A stretch of DNA of 64,000 bases from JBBQVS01 sp964250805 (lineage in GTDB: Bacteria; Chloroflexota; Ktedonobacteria; Ktedonobacterales; Ktedonobacteraceae): contig CAXUHG010000008.1 in assembly GCA_964250805.1 (NCBI GenBank), positions 1 to 64,000 of the forward strand, written 5' to 3'. Positions 42,501 through 50,944 of this stretch are shown one piece after another; the first letter of the stretch is position 1, and the number at the start of each line of letters is the position of its first letter. Below the pieces are notes generated by a model. The model saw only the letters and a list, made by a program, of their open reading frames with translations, did no database searches and was not told where the DNA came from. The position numbers were made by a program, and so were the translations under genes.

Positions 42501-42849
42501 TCTGAGACACATAGTTGACTATCTGCCGCGCAGGTACGCGTCTTCCCTTTGGGTACAGGGTGCGGAGTGTCCCATGTGGGGCATACTCCATCACCAGATA
42601 AGGCATCCGCTCATAAAAACCAAAATCAAGCACACGAATAATGTGTGGGTGTTCCAAACGAGCATTGATACGAGCCTCTTCTTGAAAATCTCGAGAGCTT
42701 TGCGGCTCCAATGCGAGATGCAGGATTTTTATGGCTGCGAGCTTTTCAACATACAAATGTGCTGCTAGATACACAGTAGCAAAGGCACCTGTACCGAGTG
42801 GACGGAGAATGCGGTAGTGACCAATTTGGCGTCCAGTATAATCATTCAT
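39580..42849 (-). CDS. Ser/Thr protein kinase fused to NACHT NTPase and membrane domain
   Basis: 1089 aa. Residues about 12-270 are a complete Hanks-type kinase: glycine loop LGTGAFATVYLA, VAIK-type AAIKILH, catalytic HVIHRDVKPENLLL, LSDFGIAV and APEQLKG. A low-complexity linker follows. Around residues 455-620 lies a NACHT NTPase: P-loop LGAAGAGKTTLLL, Walker B LLDGLDEVAP and sensor-like VVCSRSVDYL. The C-terminal third has six to eight hydrophobic helices (LVMVGLLFGLLVLFGLGPIW and others) and ends with a soluble tail HRFVLEYFASLEE typical of NACHT helical modules. It is probably a membrane-bound signalling STAND protein that phosphorylates unknown targets after NACHT activation. Confidence 0.9.
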   Translation of the reverse strand: MNDYTGRQIGHYRILRPLGTGAFATVYLAAHLYVEKLAAIKILHLALEPQSSRDFQEEARINARLEHPHIIRVLDFGFYERMPYLVMEYAPHGTLRTLYPKGRRVPARQIVNYVSQIAQALDYAHQQHVIHRDVKPENLLLKSQNEIVLSDFGIAVVQRTQSSLSAQEIAGTPQYMAPEQLKGLSLPASDQYALGVMVYEWLCGDLPFSGNFSALAYQHVEQLPRSLHERVPDISPAIDEAVSRTLAKNPDQRFTCVGDFAVALEHAVYAPQLPLIEGQVQKESMDAPTHIPFAPHVLGKNEQGTYESRTQPRLKKTQLVQDQHKHMANQGTTFAQEEDTISSIPENAVSATQNTFIETKNISPVETTPLLSSRVSQNKNRLWLLRRVRSFWITGVLQQSLIGAGFMELDMQERPDAVANPWQQIVQIPTTPRLPEQRKSILQRYYDAGEELLILGAAGAGKTTLLLTLARDLLTLAEHNEGHPVPVIFHLSTWSRNKSLTAWFVEELDSKYQVQKKLGHQFVQTHLILPLLDGLDEVAPKERSACVEAINRYRRKHNTFPLVVCSRSVDYLAQEARLALNTAVMIQPLSMQQANTYLAQGGEALQALQVALQKESSLRELIHTPLLLRMLTLTYSNASVPDIQRVSSSGEQIPQVIERYVERMLARGSDGMRYPPQTTKHWLAWLARQLQEHNQNIFYLERIQPDYAEKKLTCQRYPLVMVGLLFGLLVLFGLGPIWADGVIVHSLRQTNMSTSMLIGVISQALLFALVNGLVLGLVNAVLYKRHAENAFGPPARQKWRRRGQRIGRGMVNGVLIGLFTGVPFNYITGYIPPFVNRPLLVPLSVMIAVIGALLLFLLDVLLDIHITDIQPVEQVSWSWRNMWGSLFKYLFLGAVFDFLMGNVGHDLFSLLHQWSHTASDSTTDLLPIFVLTLTALVFPFFTLLFAVLKGISSGFSTAMLDSRELAVPNEGMRRSARYSLLSGLVSLFFVVGVPVLVAFKITLLLFVVLNIAPLLVLTIMLRVGGIACIQHGVLRWLLRREGVMPWCYSRFLDSAAEHILLQKVGGGYMFVHRFVLEYFASLEEPPTQS

Positions 42850-43407
42850 GCTAACTATTCCTACACATGACTTTCTTACAAATACAACACATAGGTATCA
42901 TACTTACACAACTTCATAAAAAAGGAATTGGTTTTTGGTTTCTTCCATTTGACTAGATGAACTCTTATTTTGTACCTCCCTCTTCCTTTCGAGAAGCCTT
43001 GTTCATACTAAGTGCTTGCGTGAGAAAAACCTTTCAGGCGTCTTGCTAGTTCAGACTTTGATCCTAGAAAGAAGCGTTTCATCACCTTCTACGCATAAGG
43101 AGCGTGAAACAGTACAATTTTTTGCCGCGCTTGTTATAGCGAAAGTTTAGCAGATGGAAGGTTGCAGAACTATCGTTTTTCCTCACAGCAATCTTACTAA
43201 CAATGTAAGGTTGGCAGAGCGACGAAAGAACGAGAGACATGGCTAAAATGCTAGAAAAAGCACTCGTTGCGTACCCTGATCGAAAGAAGCACTTTTCCAG
43301 CACTTTTCTATACTGACCCCCTTCAAGGCATTTTTGAGACAAATTTTAGAACAAAAGTGTTTTGTGAGAGATGTTTGCATGTCTCCTGGTCCTCCCTCTC
43401 CTCGTGG
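42850..43407. other. intergenic region without a supported gene
   Basis: Nothing convincing. An 86-codon minus-strand frame (43082-43342) lacks a ribosome site and coding character. The right end precedes a membrane protein gene that stops at 43408. Confidence 0.4.
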
Positions 43408-44034
43408 TCAAATATGGAGGGCAAGGCTCAGTAGGAAGACGATACCTAAAAAGGTGTGAACATTTTTAATGACGCGAGGAATCGGCTTTCTGTAGAGTCT
43501 ATTTTCAACTACCATCCACAGTCCTAGCACCACTAAGAGCAGAAGAACGCTAAGAGCAGCAAAACCAGTAGCAACCTTATAAAGGTCCAGATTAGAAAGC
43601 GAAGGCACATAAAAGACCATATGACTGAGTGCTGTAAGAAGAGTTAAAGAGCCAAGCAATTGATGATGTTTCCGTAAAAAGAGCAGCAGTGTTCTCAATG
43701 GGGCCGTGATAGGAGCAGGTGGTCCTTTCTTCATACTCACATACAAATGTCGTACAGGCCATTGATTGGCAGCATGCACAGAAACAAGAAAACCGAGAGT
43801 ACCAACGCCATTGGCATAATCAGAACCAAGACTCGATTGATGGATTAGAACTGGAATAGCGAGAAGACAACTCGTGAGAAGAATGTATCCTGCAATCATC
43901 CACAGTATCCAATCAAGTGGAATGTGGAAGAGACGAAGAAGAGAATATCCAAGGAGAGAGCAGACAACATTCACGAGGGTTCCAATGATGTAGACAATAA
44001 TGCTGGCCGTTATAGAATCGACGAGGAGGTCCAT
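43408..44034 (-). CDS. membrane protein with paired HX13H helices (cytochrome b/ferric-reductase-like)
   Basis: 208 aa. ATG 44034 is preferred over 44091 because AAGGA lies about 8 nt upstream. Five or six hydrophobic helices are seen. The last-but-two helix contains HQLLGSLTLLTALSH and the last contains HTFLGIVFLLSLALH, each with 13 residues between histidines, the spacing that binds two b hemes in ferric reductase/NOX-type domains. The protein ends only one residue after the final His, so it lacks any flavin domain. It would need a separate electron donor. It resembles in layout, but not obviously in sequence, the cytochrome-like protein at 25398. Confidence 0.65.
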   Translation of the reverse strand: MDLLVDSITASIIVYIIGTLVNVVCSLLGYSLLRLFHIPLDWILWMIAGYILLTSCLLAIPVLIHQSSLGSDYANGVGTLGFLVSVHAANQWPVRHLYVSMKKGPPAPITAPLRTLLLFLRKHHQLLGSLTLLTALSHMVFYVPSLSNLDLYKVATGFAALSVLLLLVVLGLWMVVENRLYRKPIPRVIKNVHTFLGIVFLLSLALHI

Positions 44035-44248
44035 TCTCTTTTCCTTCCATGAAGCTGTTTTTGCGAAACAGTTCTCTTCCGTTTTCATCATATTGTGTCA
44101 ACATTTCCTGAGAGCCTCAAACAGCAACGTACCTTTTGAGCCTATCATGTCATGCACTATGGTTCCCCATAAGTTCACTTCTCACTTTGGACAGCTTCGT
44201 CCCTGTACATGCTGAGGTCGTGCAAGAAGGAATTAGGGCGAAACTCTC

Positions 44249-45343
44249 TCAGAGGACTTTCCAGACTCGGACGACTTGATCCACGCCTCCCGAAACAATG
44301 CGGGTTCCGTCAGGAGACCAGGCAACTGTCCGTACTTCGTCGGTATGCTCTCCATAGGTGAAACTTGTTTTGCCAGTGGTTGGGCTCCACACCTGGACTG
44401 TCTTGTCTGTCGCACCTGACGCGAGGTGTTTCCCATCGGGGGACCACGCAATCGCCAAAATGTCGGATCGGCCGTCATGCCCCCCGTAGTTTATGCGTTT
44501 CCGACCAGTAGAGGCATCCCACATCTGAACACCCCCGTTAGTGGCAAAGAGGATACTGGGGCAACTTCCCCCTGAAGCGATGCGAGTGCCGTCAGGAGAC
44601 CATGTAACTGCATTGACATAGCTGAGGTCCTCACCAAGAGCATCTAGAATCTGGTAAGACCAAACCTTCTGACCGTCATGTGCCTTCCAGACCTGGACAG
44701 AGCGAGTAAAGCCACCTGAGACGATTTGTGTACTGTCAGGAGACCATGCAAAAGACACGGCAGATGGATGGCCTGTATAGTTCAAGAGAAGGTGCCCATT
44801 GAGCGCATTGCGTACCTGAATTGGTTCCGGATTATCACTTCCAAATGTTGCAATCTGTCTTCCATCAGGAGACCACGCGACGATGCCCCAGGACGGAGTC
44901 CCTGTAGAATTATCTTGATGCGTCCAGAGTTGCTGACCAGTGCTTGCATTCCAGACTTGAGTTGTGTAGGTACTCGCCGTCCCCGCCGATGCAAGACGGG
45001 TGCTATCGGGAGACCAAGACACGGTGGAGGCATCAGGATGGCCCCGGTACGTCAAGAGATGCTGACCATCCCCAGCGTTCCAAACCTGGATCGTCGAATC
45101 CCACCCAACAGAAGCGATGCGAGTCCCATCAGGAGACCACGCAACTGAACTCACGCCAGAGAGATGCCCCGCATAAGTGTAGAGAGTGTGGGAAGGAGAG
45201 AGCTGGAAGAAGGAACTCCACCACGATTCACTAAGCTTTCCTACTCCCACCAGTACTCCTCCCGCAAGTCCCCATTGGAGCAGCCTCCGTCGCAAATGCA
45301 ACGAAGGCTTCTCACGATTGTTGTTTGGATGATTGCTTGACAT
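44249..45343 (-). CDS. WD40 repeat protein with Tat-like N-terminal anchor
   Basis: 364 aa. ATG 45343 is chosen over 45418 because AAGGA lies about 8 nt upstream. The N-terminus LRRRLLQWGLAGGVLVGVG looks like a twin-arginine-type signal or membrane anchor, which would put the rest outside the membrane. Seven WD40 blades follow, each with a VAWSPDGTRIASGG-type core (SSVAWSPDG, STVSWSPDS, GIVAWSPDG, SFAWSPDST, AVTWSPDGT, AIAWSPDGK, TVAWSPDGT), making one complete seven-bladed propeller. It is probably a protein-interaction platform. No enzyme domain is seen and the partner is unknown. Confidence 0.85.
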   Translation of the reverse strand: MSSNHPNNNREKPSLHLRRRLLQWGLAGGVLVGVGKLSESWWSSFFQLSPSHTLYTYAGHLSGVSSVAWSPDGTRIASVGWDSTIQVWNAGDGQHLLTYRGHPDASTVSWSPDSTRLASAGTASTYTTQVWNASTGQQLWTHQDNSTGTPSWGIVAWSPDGRQIATFGSDNPEPIQVRNALNGHLLLNYTGHPSAVSFAWSPDSTQIVSGGFTRSVQVWKAHDGQKVWSYQILDALGEDLSYVNAVTWSPDGTRIASGGSCPSILFATNGGVQMWDASTGRKRINYGGHDGRSDILAIAWSPDGKHLASGATDKTVQVWSPTTGKTSFTYGEHTDEVRTVAWSPDGTRIVSGGVDQVVRVWKVL

Positions 45344-45583
45344 AGGTTTTTCCTTGTTACAACTGCTCTTCTCTTCAAAAAACATTGCTTGAGAGCGAGA
45401 AACTCTTGTCAGACTCACGCCCTTCTAACAAGAAGAACAAAGAGCGTTTCTACATCGCAGGTATTATACGCGAGTCCTAATACAAAAACTGTGAAGTGCT
45501 TCACAATCTCATCTCGTTGAAGAGGCTTGATCGTGTTGGAGTTCGCAATGTGGCTCAGCAGATGCGCTCCTTCGATGCTCATC

Positions 45584-46531
45584 TTAGGCAAGTTCTCGAT
45601 CTGGTGCTAAATGATCAGTATTCCGTGTATTAGAATTGGAAAGCCCTGGGTCTTTAGGCATACGTTGCAGCCAGCGAGGCGTCATGATGCGATGCTGGCG
45701 TGCCGCTAGGACACACAGGAACAATCCAGCAGAACCAACAATAAGTATCGCTACCAGTCCAGCCTCTGGCCCAAAGGCTCCCCCTGTCCACGCCTGAGGA
45801 CCGGTGAGAGATGCATGAAAGAGCGCAGGGGTGGTTAATCCTGATATCTGTGCCCCAAAGATGGGTCCTTCAAAAAAGTTCCAGCCAAGATGCAGTCCAA
45901 TAACCCACCATAGACTGCGTGTCAGCAGATAGATGGCTGCGAGGATAATTCCTGCCGTGAGGATGATCGCCAGGGTGCTGACCAGGGTTGCATTTGGGTT
46001 TGCCAGGTGTGCAACACCAAAGCTAAGAGCACTCAGAACCACTGCAATCCATGAGCCAAGGGATCGTTCTAGTAAACGGAAGATCATCCCACGAAAAATC
46101 ACTTCTTCTTGCACAGCAGCAGCCAGGAAAAGGAGAAGGGATGCGAGGAGCAGAAAGAACTGGTTTGCATAAATCGGCTCAATACTTGTAATACGATAGA
46201 AGCCAGCTAACGCCAGCACTCCAATGATAGCCCCCATCAAGCCGCCACCGAGCAGAAAGCCGAGCAGGAGCTGACGACCCCAATGATGTCCCGGCAATCC
46301 TATCTCGGAGAGGGAACGACGTTCAAGCCATCGACGTGCCAGGAGCAACACACCAACAATGACGCACGCTATCAGAACATTCATCAGAGTGGCACCAATG
46401 GTACTCTGGAGAAATGGTGTGGACAAGAGGCTTAACAACAATTGGAGTAGTATCACAAGGAAAGCAACAGCCGCGACTTCGATTCCCATTTGAACAAGTG
46501 CAAACGAGACCAGACGACGTAAGAAAGACAT
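45584..46531 (-). CDS. CPBP family intramembrane metalloprotease
   Basis: 315 aa with about eight membrane helices. The CPBP (Abi) motifs are in order: EEVIFRGMIFR (motif 1, Glu-Glu and Arg), SFGVAHLANP (motif 2, His) and HLGWNFFEGP (motif 3). These residues form the metal-binding intramembrane active site. Family members process prenylated or bacteriocin-related proteins, or confer bacteriocin self-immunity. The gene stands alone, between a WD40 protein and an ECF sigma factor, so the substrate is not indicated. Confidence 0.9.
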   Translation of the reverse strand: MSFLRRLVSFALVQMGIEVAAVAFLVILLQLLLSLLSTPFLQSTIGATLMNVLIACVIVGVLLLARRWLERRSLSEIGLPGHHWGRQLLLGFLLGGGLMGAIIGVLALAGFYRITSIEPIYANQFFLLLASLLLFLAAAVQEEVIFRGMIFRLLERSLGSWIAVVLSALSFGVAHLANPNATLVSTLAIILTAGIILAAIYLLTRSLWWVIGLHLGWNFFEGPIFGAQISGLTTPALFHASLTGPQAWTGGAFGPEAGLVAILIVGSAGLFLCVLAARQHRIMTPRWLQRMPKDPGLSNSNTRNTDHLAPDRELA

Positions 46532-46724
46532 ATCAATTCTCTTTCAATTGGTGGATCATAACGATCCTTGATCATATTTATTAGATGAGTTCAGAAACGC
46601 AAGGAGGTGTCAGACCTGCTTCTGTTCTCCCGAAGGCATTTTGTTGTGTCTCACTGCTTGCGTCATACAACGAGAAACAGCTTGGTTTGTTTCATACGAA
46701 AGATTGGAAAGCAAAAAAGAGAGA

Positions 46725-47987
46725 CTATTTCTGAAAAACAGCAAGTATCTGAAGCGTGTGACGATGAAGTATCAGCGTGAGCTGCGCTGTACTCAAGATG
46801 TCAATCAAGCCAGCACGAATCGCGGCTTGACCTTCGTACTCGATCAGTTCTTCCGGTCCTAGAATACAGCGTTCATGCTGCATAATAAATTGCAAGACCG
46901 AAGGATACTTCACGCAGAGCGAGAAGATAGTAGATGCTATCTTCCCGCAGACAGGACATTCAAGTACGATGGCGAAACGTCTATACAAAGGTGCGAGCGG
47001 TGTGTCAGGCTCAATACCGCGTAACGGCGCAAGCTCCTTGCAGATAGGACAGAGCTGATAGCCGGTTGCAAGTGCTTGCGAATAGAAGGGCGGCAGAGCT
47101 TGTAGTACCTGTTTAAAGGCTGGACGGAAGGAGCGTCTCTCTGTGAATGACACGATATTGCCAGTGTTAACGATGTCAATGCTATTGTTTGAAGAACAAG
47201 TTGGACATCGCAGACGGAGACCAACTTCGCTCCCAAGCAGCGGTTCAAAGAGACCTTGCAAACGCCGACGCCCACAGATGAAGCACCATACACGGGTCTC
47301 GTGCCATCCCTGGACCACTGTCTCGTTATCCAGGGTCACACCAAATGACTCTGCCTCAGTGCGTAGTTCGCTAGTAAGAACCTGACGTAGTTGGCGACGA
47401 GCGCGATGAAGCTTGACCTCTAATGCATTGATCGTCATACCTAGTTGTAACGCGACCTCGCGTTGTGGCATTTCGGCAAGGTAGTGCATCTCTAAAGCCT
47501 TGCGCGTCGTAGTAGGAAGATGCTCCATTGCACGGTCAAGTAGCAGAGCAAGGTCCTGACGATTTAACTCTTCCGCAAGATCAGTCGTTTGTGGATCGGG
47601 AATGTCGAATGCGGAGGTCTCATTGTCGCTCTCCTGTTTAGGTTGTAAAGAGGAGAATGTATGCTGGTGACGGTCAGTTGTTCCCTGAGCATGTGTCCAG
47701 CGCATGCTCACGTTGCGGCAAATACCATTGAGCCATGCCTCAAAACGATCCGGTGCGCGTAAATAGGCAAGATGTTGCCACGCGTTTACTAATGTCTCCT
47801 GGACAACATCCTCTACACCATCAGGTGGAACACCATGTGCATGGGCAAGACGCACTAGGCGTGGTTCGGCCGCAACCAAGAGTTTTTCCAGATCATGTGT
47901 GAGCGTTGTGTACTTGTCCTCTTTGATGAGAGCCTCTTTCTCTCTTGTGTTATTTTCATCGTGTATAGGCACTATTGTATCAGACAT
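46725..47987 (-). CDS. ECF-type sigma factor with C-terminal zinc-ribbon extension
   Basis: 420 aa, about twice the size of a plain ECF sigma factor. Region 2 is GVEDVVQETLVNAWQHLAYL and RFEAWLNGICRNVSMRW; region 4 is LPTTTRKALEMHYLAEMPQR followed by ALQLGMTINALEVKLHRARR. The C-terminal half has two zinc-ribbon-like pairs: CFICGRRR with CPTCSS, and CPICKEL with CPVCGK, then a helical end. Such extensions replace or modulate anti-sigma control in other ECF groups. GGAGG lies 12 nt before ATG, somewhat far. Two small genes lie upstream on the same strand; neither looks like a classical anti-sigma factor. Confidence 0.88.
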   Translation of the reverse strand: MSDTIVPIHDENNTREKEALIKEDKYTTLTHDLEKLLVAAEPRLVRLAHAHGVPPDGVEDVVQETLVNAWQHLAYLRAPDRFEAWLNGICRNVSMRWTHAQGTTDRHQHTFSSLQPKQESDNETSAFDIPDPQTTDLAEELNRQDLALLLDRAMEHLPTTTRKALEMHYLAEMPQREVALQLGMTINALEVKLHRARRQLRQVLTSELRTEAESFGVTLDNETVVQGWHETRVWCFICGRRRLQGLFEPLLGSEVGLRLRCPTCSSNNSIDIVNTGNIVSFTERRSFRPAFKQVLQALPPFYSQALATGYQLCPICKELAPLRGIEPDTPLAPLYRRFAIVLECPVCGKIASTIFSLCVKYPSVLQFIMQHERCILGPEELIEYEGQAAIRAGLIDILSTAQLTLILHRHTLQILAVFQK

Positions 47988-48005
47988 ACGTTCAGATTGC
48001 CTCCT

Positions 48006-48173
48006 TTAGCTTTCCATATATATGTCGCGCTTTGACCCAAAAACCTTACACAAAATATGAGAGTTATACGAGAAAGTACTCCTTTCGTTATTTCCGGAAG
48101 GCTCGTCTTCTTGCTGGAGAAGCAATTGTCTCTCTTCCTCCTCAGACGAGGAAGTAGGTTCATTTGAAAACAT
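48006..48173 (-). CDS. possible 55-aa acidic protein upstream of the sigma factor
   Basis: A short frame from ATG 48173 encodes an acidic start (FSNEPTSSSEEEERQLLLQQ) and a basic end (CKVFGSKRDIYMES). A GAGG lies too far upstream to be a good ribosome site. It ends 18 bp before the sigma factor start on the same strand. It may be a leader peptide or not be a gene at all. Confidence 0.3.
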   Translation of the reverse strand: MFSNEPTSSSEEEERQLLLQQEDEPSGNNERSTFSYNSHILCKVFGSKRDIYMES

Positions 48174-48283
48174 GGTTTGTTCTCTGTTCCTCAAAACGTA
48201 CCAAATTGACGGTCTCCAGCATCACTGAGACTAGGCACTCTGTAGCTAACATCGTTCAGACGCTCAGTCGTGAAGGTAGTGCG

Positions 48284-48613
48284 TTATTCATCATCACCTT
48301 CCCTCTTCCTTGTAAGCATCGTGCGAGCAAAATCAAAACATTTCGTCAGCAGCAGAAAGGCAAACATCACTTTTGTGAGCCACTCTGCAAACTCTAAGAA
48401 GCCAAAAAGTGCATACACTCTCAAGAGATCAACAGACTCTTCCTTCAACTCGTTCTCGCCACGAGACATCTGTGAGAGAAGATACTTCGCCGACACAATG
48501 GTCTCCAGTGCTAGTTGTGTCGTTTCCAATCTGCTCTTAAACAACCACCTGAAGAAGCGCTGTATCCAGGAGACAAGCCCTTTGAATACCTGGACCCAGT
48601 TAACATGCATCAT
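48284..48613 (-). CDS. unrecognised 109-aa amphipathic/membrane-associated protein
   Basis: ATG 48613 (or the adjacent ATG 48610) follows GGAG by 4-7 nt. The product has an aromatic basic amphipathic N-terminus (VFKGLVSWIQRFFRWLFKSR) and a hydrophobic stretch near residues 68-92 (YALFGFLEFAEWLTKVMFAF), ending in a charged tail. It could bind the membrane peripherally. It lies upstream of the ECF sigma factor on the same strand but is not clearly in its operon. No family is recognised. Confidence 0.5.
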   Translation of the reverse strand: MMHVNWVQVFKGLVSWIQRFFRWLFKSRLETTQLALETIVSAKYLLSQMSRGENELKEESVDLLRVYALFGFLEFAEWLTKVMFAFLLLTKCFDFARTMLTRKREGDDE

Positions 48614-48738
48614 TTATCTCCATTCTATGGCAGTTACACCCTATGAATGAACAGCGTATAATCATTTACAATGATACATTTTTCTTTTTTTAAGCATAAT
48701 CGAGGGAGGCCGACTCAAATTGGCAAGCATTGTTCATC

Positions 48739-50700
48739 TTACACGAACACCCGCTTCAATTGAGACAGGTACTGAGTACGAACAACAAGGCAGTAGATGA
48801 CCTGAAGGATTAGGAATATACCAATCGTTTCCACCGTCGGCAACACGACCGGCGTGCCAGCTTCTACTACATCAGGATTATTCGCGACCCCCTTTATGAT
48901 AAACGCTGCATTGAGTGCTGCTATCAGGAAGGGGGCAAGAAACAGAGTGAGGACCTGGACCGTCACACTGCTCCTCATCTCCGTCTCTGTCAGGCCAATT
49001 TTCGAGAGTGCTCGATAGCGTTTTCGGTTCTCGTTCAAGGTGGTGTAGAGCCGGAAGTAGAGAAAACTACAAGACGCGATCAGAAAGACGATTGATGTGA
49101 AGTAACCAATAAAAAACGTGACGTTGGGTGCTTGATACGCTTCGTAGTAGTCTACCGCACGAGACTGATACGAAAAGCTTGTCCCTTCGGATGCTGCTCG
49201 CGCTTCAATTGCCTGCATCTTGCGTGCTAGCACCATTGTCATCGGTGTCGTTGCTTTCCACTGTGCCATCGTATAGACGACGAAGATTCCTTGTTGAGCA
49301 TGAACGCTCTGGTTGTGATAGTCTTGATTGCTGATGACAAGCGGGTTGCCAAAACTAGCATTGTAAGTACTATCCAGCACTCCTGGTGCCGTGGGCCACA
49401 TCACTTTCACTCGCACCTTACCCTCTCCCAGAGAAATGGTAGCAGGGTACGTGTTCCTGTAGCTCTTCAGTAGTTGATAGGGAAAAACGATACCCTCTCC
49501 GGAGTGAACCGCAAGGCGTGGGAACTGCACGGCTGCCGCAAGATGGTTATAATTGCTCTCGCTTATCAATGTGTCGAGCGTAACGTTATTCCCATCTTTT
49601 TGCACCAAAAAAGGTATCTGTATCATCGCATAGGGAAGATGAGCATCGTCAAGTGCCTGATTGAGGACTGTTTTTGCTATAGGGATGACGGTAGAACGGC
49701 TTTGGTCCTCCGTAAGCGAAAAGGCAAAAGGCGAGACCAGTATGTGCCCACTTTGTATATCTTGTGCCACTTCTTCCTTTGCCACTGCTACCGCATCTGT
49801 TGCAATAAAGACACCACTCAAAAGCATCGCAATGACGAACAGGAGGCGGGCGTTATCCTTCATATTATACATCAGCTCAGAGAGCCAGAGCAGATGCGTT
49901 CCACGCCAGGAGTAGTTTCGTCTCTTTTTGAGGATTTGCAGAACAAACACACTCAATTGCCCATAGAGCAGGTACGTGCCACACGCAATCAGCACAATGA
50001 TAAGTGGTGGTGCCAGCAGACTTTTATGAGTTCCGTCATGCTGAATTTGATAGGTCGCTGCGAAGACATACGCTGTGATGAGAAGGATGGCTGCCAAGAG
50101 TGCGAGCGAAACCGATGCTCGTGGCTCCGGCTTAGGTCTGCGATTCCCTGTCAGCAACGTTAGTACCGTCGTGTTGCGTATAAAGAAAATGATTGCCACA
50201 GAGACCAGCGCGAAGAGTACGAGAAACGCGACACATGTGAGCAGCAGAGCCTGACCCGGCACATAGAAGGATAAGGAAGGGACATCAAGGACAAGTGATC
50301 CAAGCATCAGAAACAGTTTTGACAGGAGCAGACCCACTCCCACCCCAACCAGAATGGATGCGAGTCCCAGCAACATGTTTTCTAGAAAAGTCAGCCAGAT
50401 CAATTGTCGAGGCGAGATGCCCAAGAGCGTGAGTAAGCCGAATTCCTTGTTGCGTCCTCGTAGAAATGATCCCATTGAGTAGAGGATTGAAAAGAAGGAG
50501 AACACATACACGATCCCTTGCGCTATATTCATGCTATCGATCACATTTTGACTGACATAGCCTTTGTGTAAGTCAGGATGGTTGCTCAAGGTCGCGTAGA
50601 GAAAGAAGAGCAGGATAGCGAAGGTGCTGCTCAGAAAGTATGCGGAGTACGCGCGGGCGTTGCGCCGGACATTATTACGAGCGAATTGGAAGAACGTCAT
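48739..50700 (-). CDS. BceB-like FtsX-family ABC permease
   Basis: 653 aa. The N-terminus MTFFQFARNNVRRNARAYSA is nearly identical to the second permease at 53705. Ten membrane helices are expected, with a large extracellular region between about residues 305 and 510, as in BceB-type peptide-detoxification transporters. FtsX-like segments include SMGSFLRGRNKEFGLLTLLG and LYFRLYTTLNENRKRYRALS. AGGAGG lies 8 nt before ATG. The gene overlaps by 26 nt the end of a decayed ATPase gene, so its own ATPase is gone; it could borrow the ATPase at 52966 or serve as a sensor for the neighbouring histidine kinase. Confidence 0.9.
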   Translation of the reverse strand: MTFFQFARNNVRRNARAYSAYFLSSTFAILLFFLYATLSNHPDLHKGYVSQNVIDSMNIAQGIVYVFSFFSILYSMGSFLRGRNKEFGLLTLLGISPRQLIWLTFLENMLLGLASILVGVGVGLLLSKLFLMLGSLVLDVPSLSFYVPGQALLLTCVAFLVLFALVSVAIIFFIRNTTVLTLLTGNRRPKPEPRASVSLALLAAILLITAYVFAATYQIQHDGTHKSLLAPPLIIVLIACGTYLLYGQLSVFVLQILKKRRNYSWRGTHLLWLSELMYNMKDNARLLFVIAMLLSGVFIATDAVAVAKEEVAQDIQSGHILVSPFAFSLTEDQSRSTVIPIAKTVLNQALDDAHLPYAMIQIPFLVQKDGNNVTLDTLISESNYNHLAAAVQFPRLAVHSGEGIVFPYQLLKSYRNTYPATISLGEGKVRVKVMWPTAPGVLDSTYNASFGNPLVISNQDYHNQSVHAQQGIFVVYTMAQWKATTPMTMVLARKMQAIEARAASEGTSFSYQSRAVDYYEAYQAPNVTFFIGYFTSIVFLIASCSFLYFRLYTTLNENRKRYRALSKIGLTETEMRSSVTVQVLTLFLAPFLIAALNAAFIIKGVANNPDVVEAGTPVVLPTVETIGIFLILQVIYCLVVRTQYLSQLKRVFV

Positions 50701-50884
50701 CAGTCTTTCCTCCTAACAGTGCAAGTACATCAACGATGTGCTGATAAAAGGTGTGTCGATTGCTACCACGCTGGATTTCATTGAAGAGCTGACCGTCCTT
50801 GATGAAGAGGAAATGGTGAGAATAGGCATCGTGCGTGACCATCATTGTGTTGTTACCCCTTCTATTTTGTTCTGCTGGAAGCAT
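50675..50884 (-). pseudogene. 3' remnant of a BceA-like ABC ATPase gene
   Basis: Only the C-terminal end survives: MMVTHDAYSHHFLFIKDGQL and then RHTFYQHIVDVLALLGGKTD, ending DDVLPIRS exactly like the intact ATPase at 52966. Walker A, the signature motif and Walker B are missing, and a few residues after the H-loop are deleted. The 26-nt overlap with the permease is the same as in the intact pair. About 185 codons and the core promoter have been deleted. Confidence 0.85.
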
Positions 50885-50917
50885 ACCAAAGAAGGAGGCA
50901 GGAAACCATTGATTTCG

Positions 50918-50944
50918 CTTACAGTTCTCTTACAAAGATGTAAG
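50918..50944 (-). promoter_or_regulatory. BceR-type operator-like element, copy 1
   Basis: On the minus strand CTTACATCTTTGTAAGA followed by GAACTGTAAG. It matches 23 of 27 positions of the element at 52772-52798 upstream of the intact ABC pair. It overlaps the last codons of the histidine kinase gene and contains the palindrome CTTACA-N4-TGTAAG (plus strand 50929-50944). Confidence 0.6.

Noticed and set aside
43082..43342. 86-codon minus-strand frame
   Set aside because: No ribosome site, no domain pattern, atypical composition; treated as non-coding.
48640..48700. ATCATT-N3-AATGAT hairpin followed by a T-rich run as a terminator
   Set aside because: The stem is only 6 bp and AT-rich, and the T run faces the wrong way for the minus-strand genes on both sides.
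49474..50163. 229-codon plus-strand open frame
   Set aside because: Antisense shadow of the FtsX-like permease gene; Cys/His-rich nonsense sequence without domain pattern.
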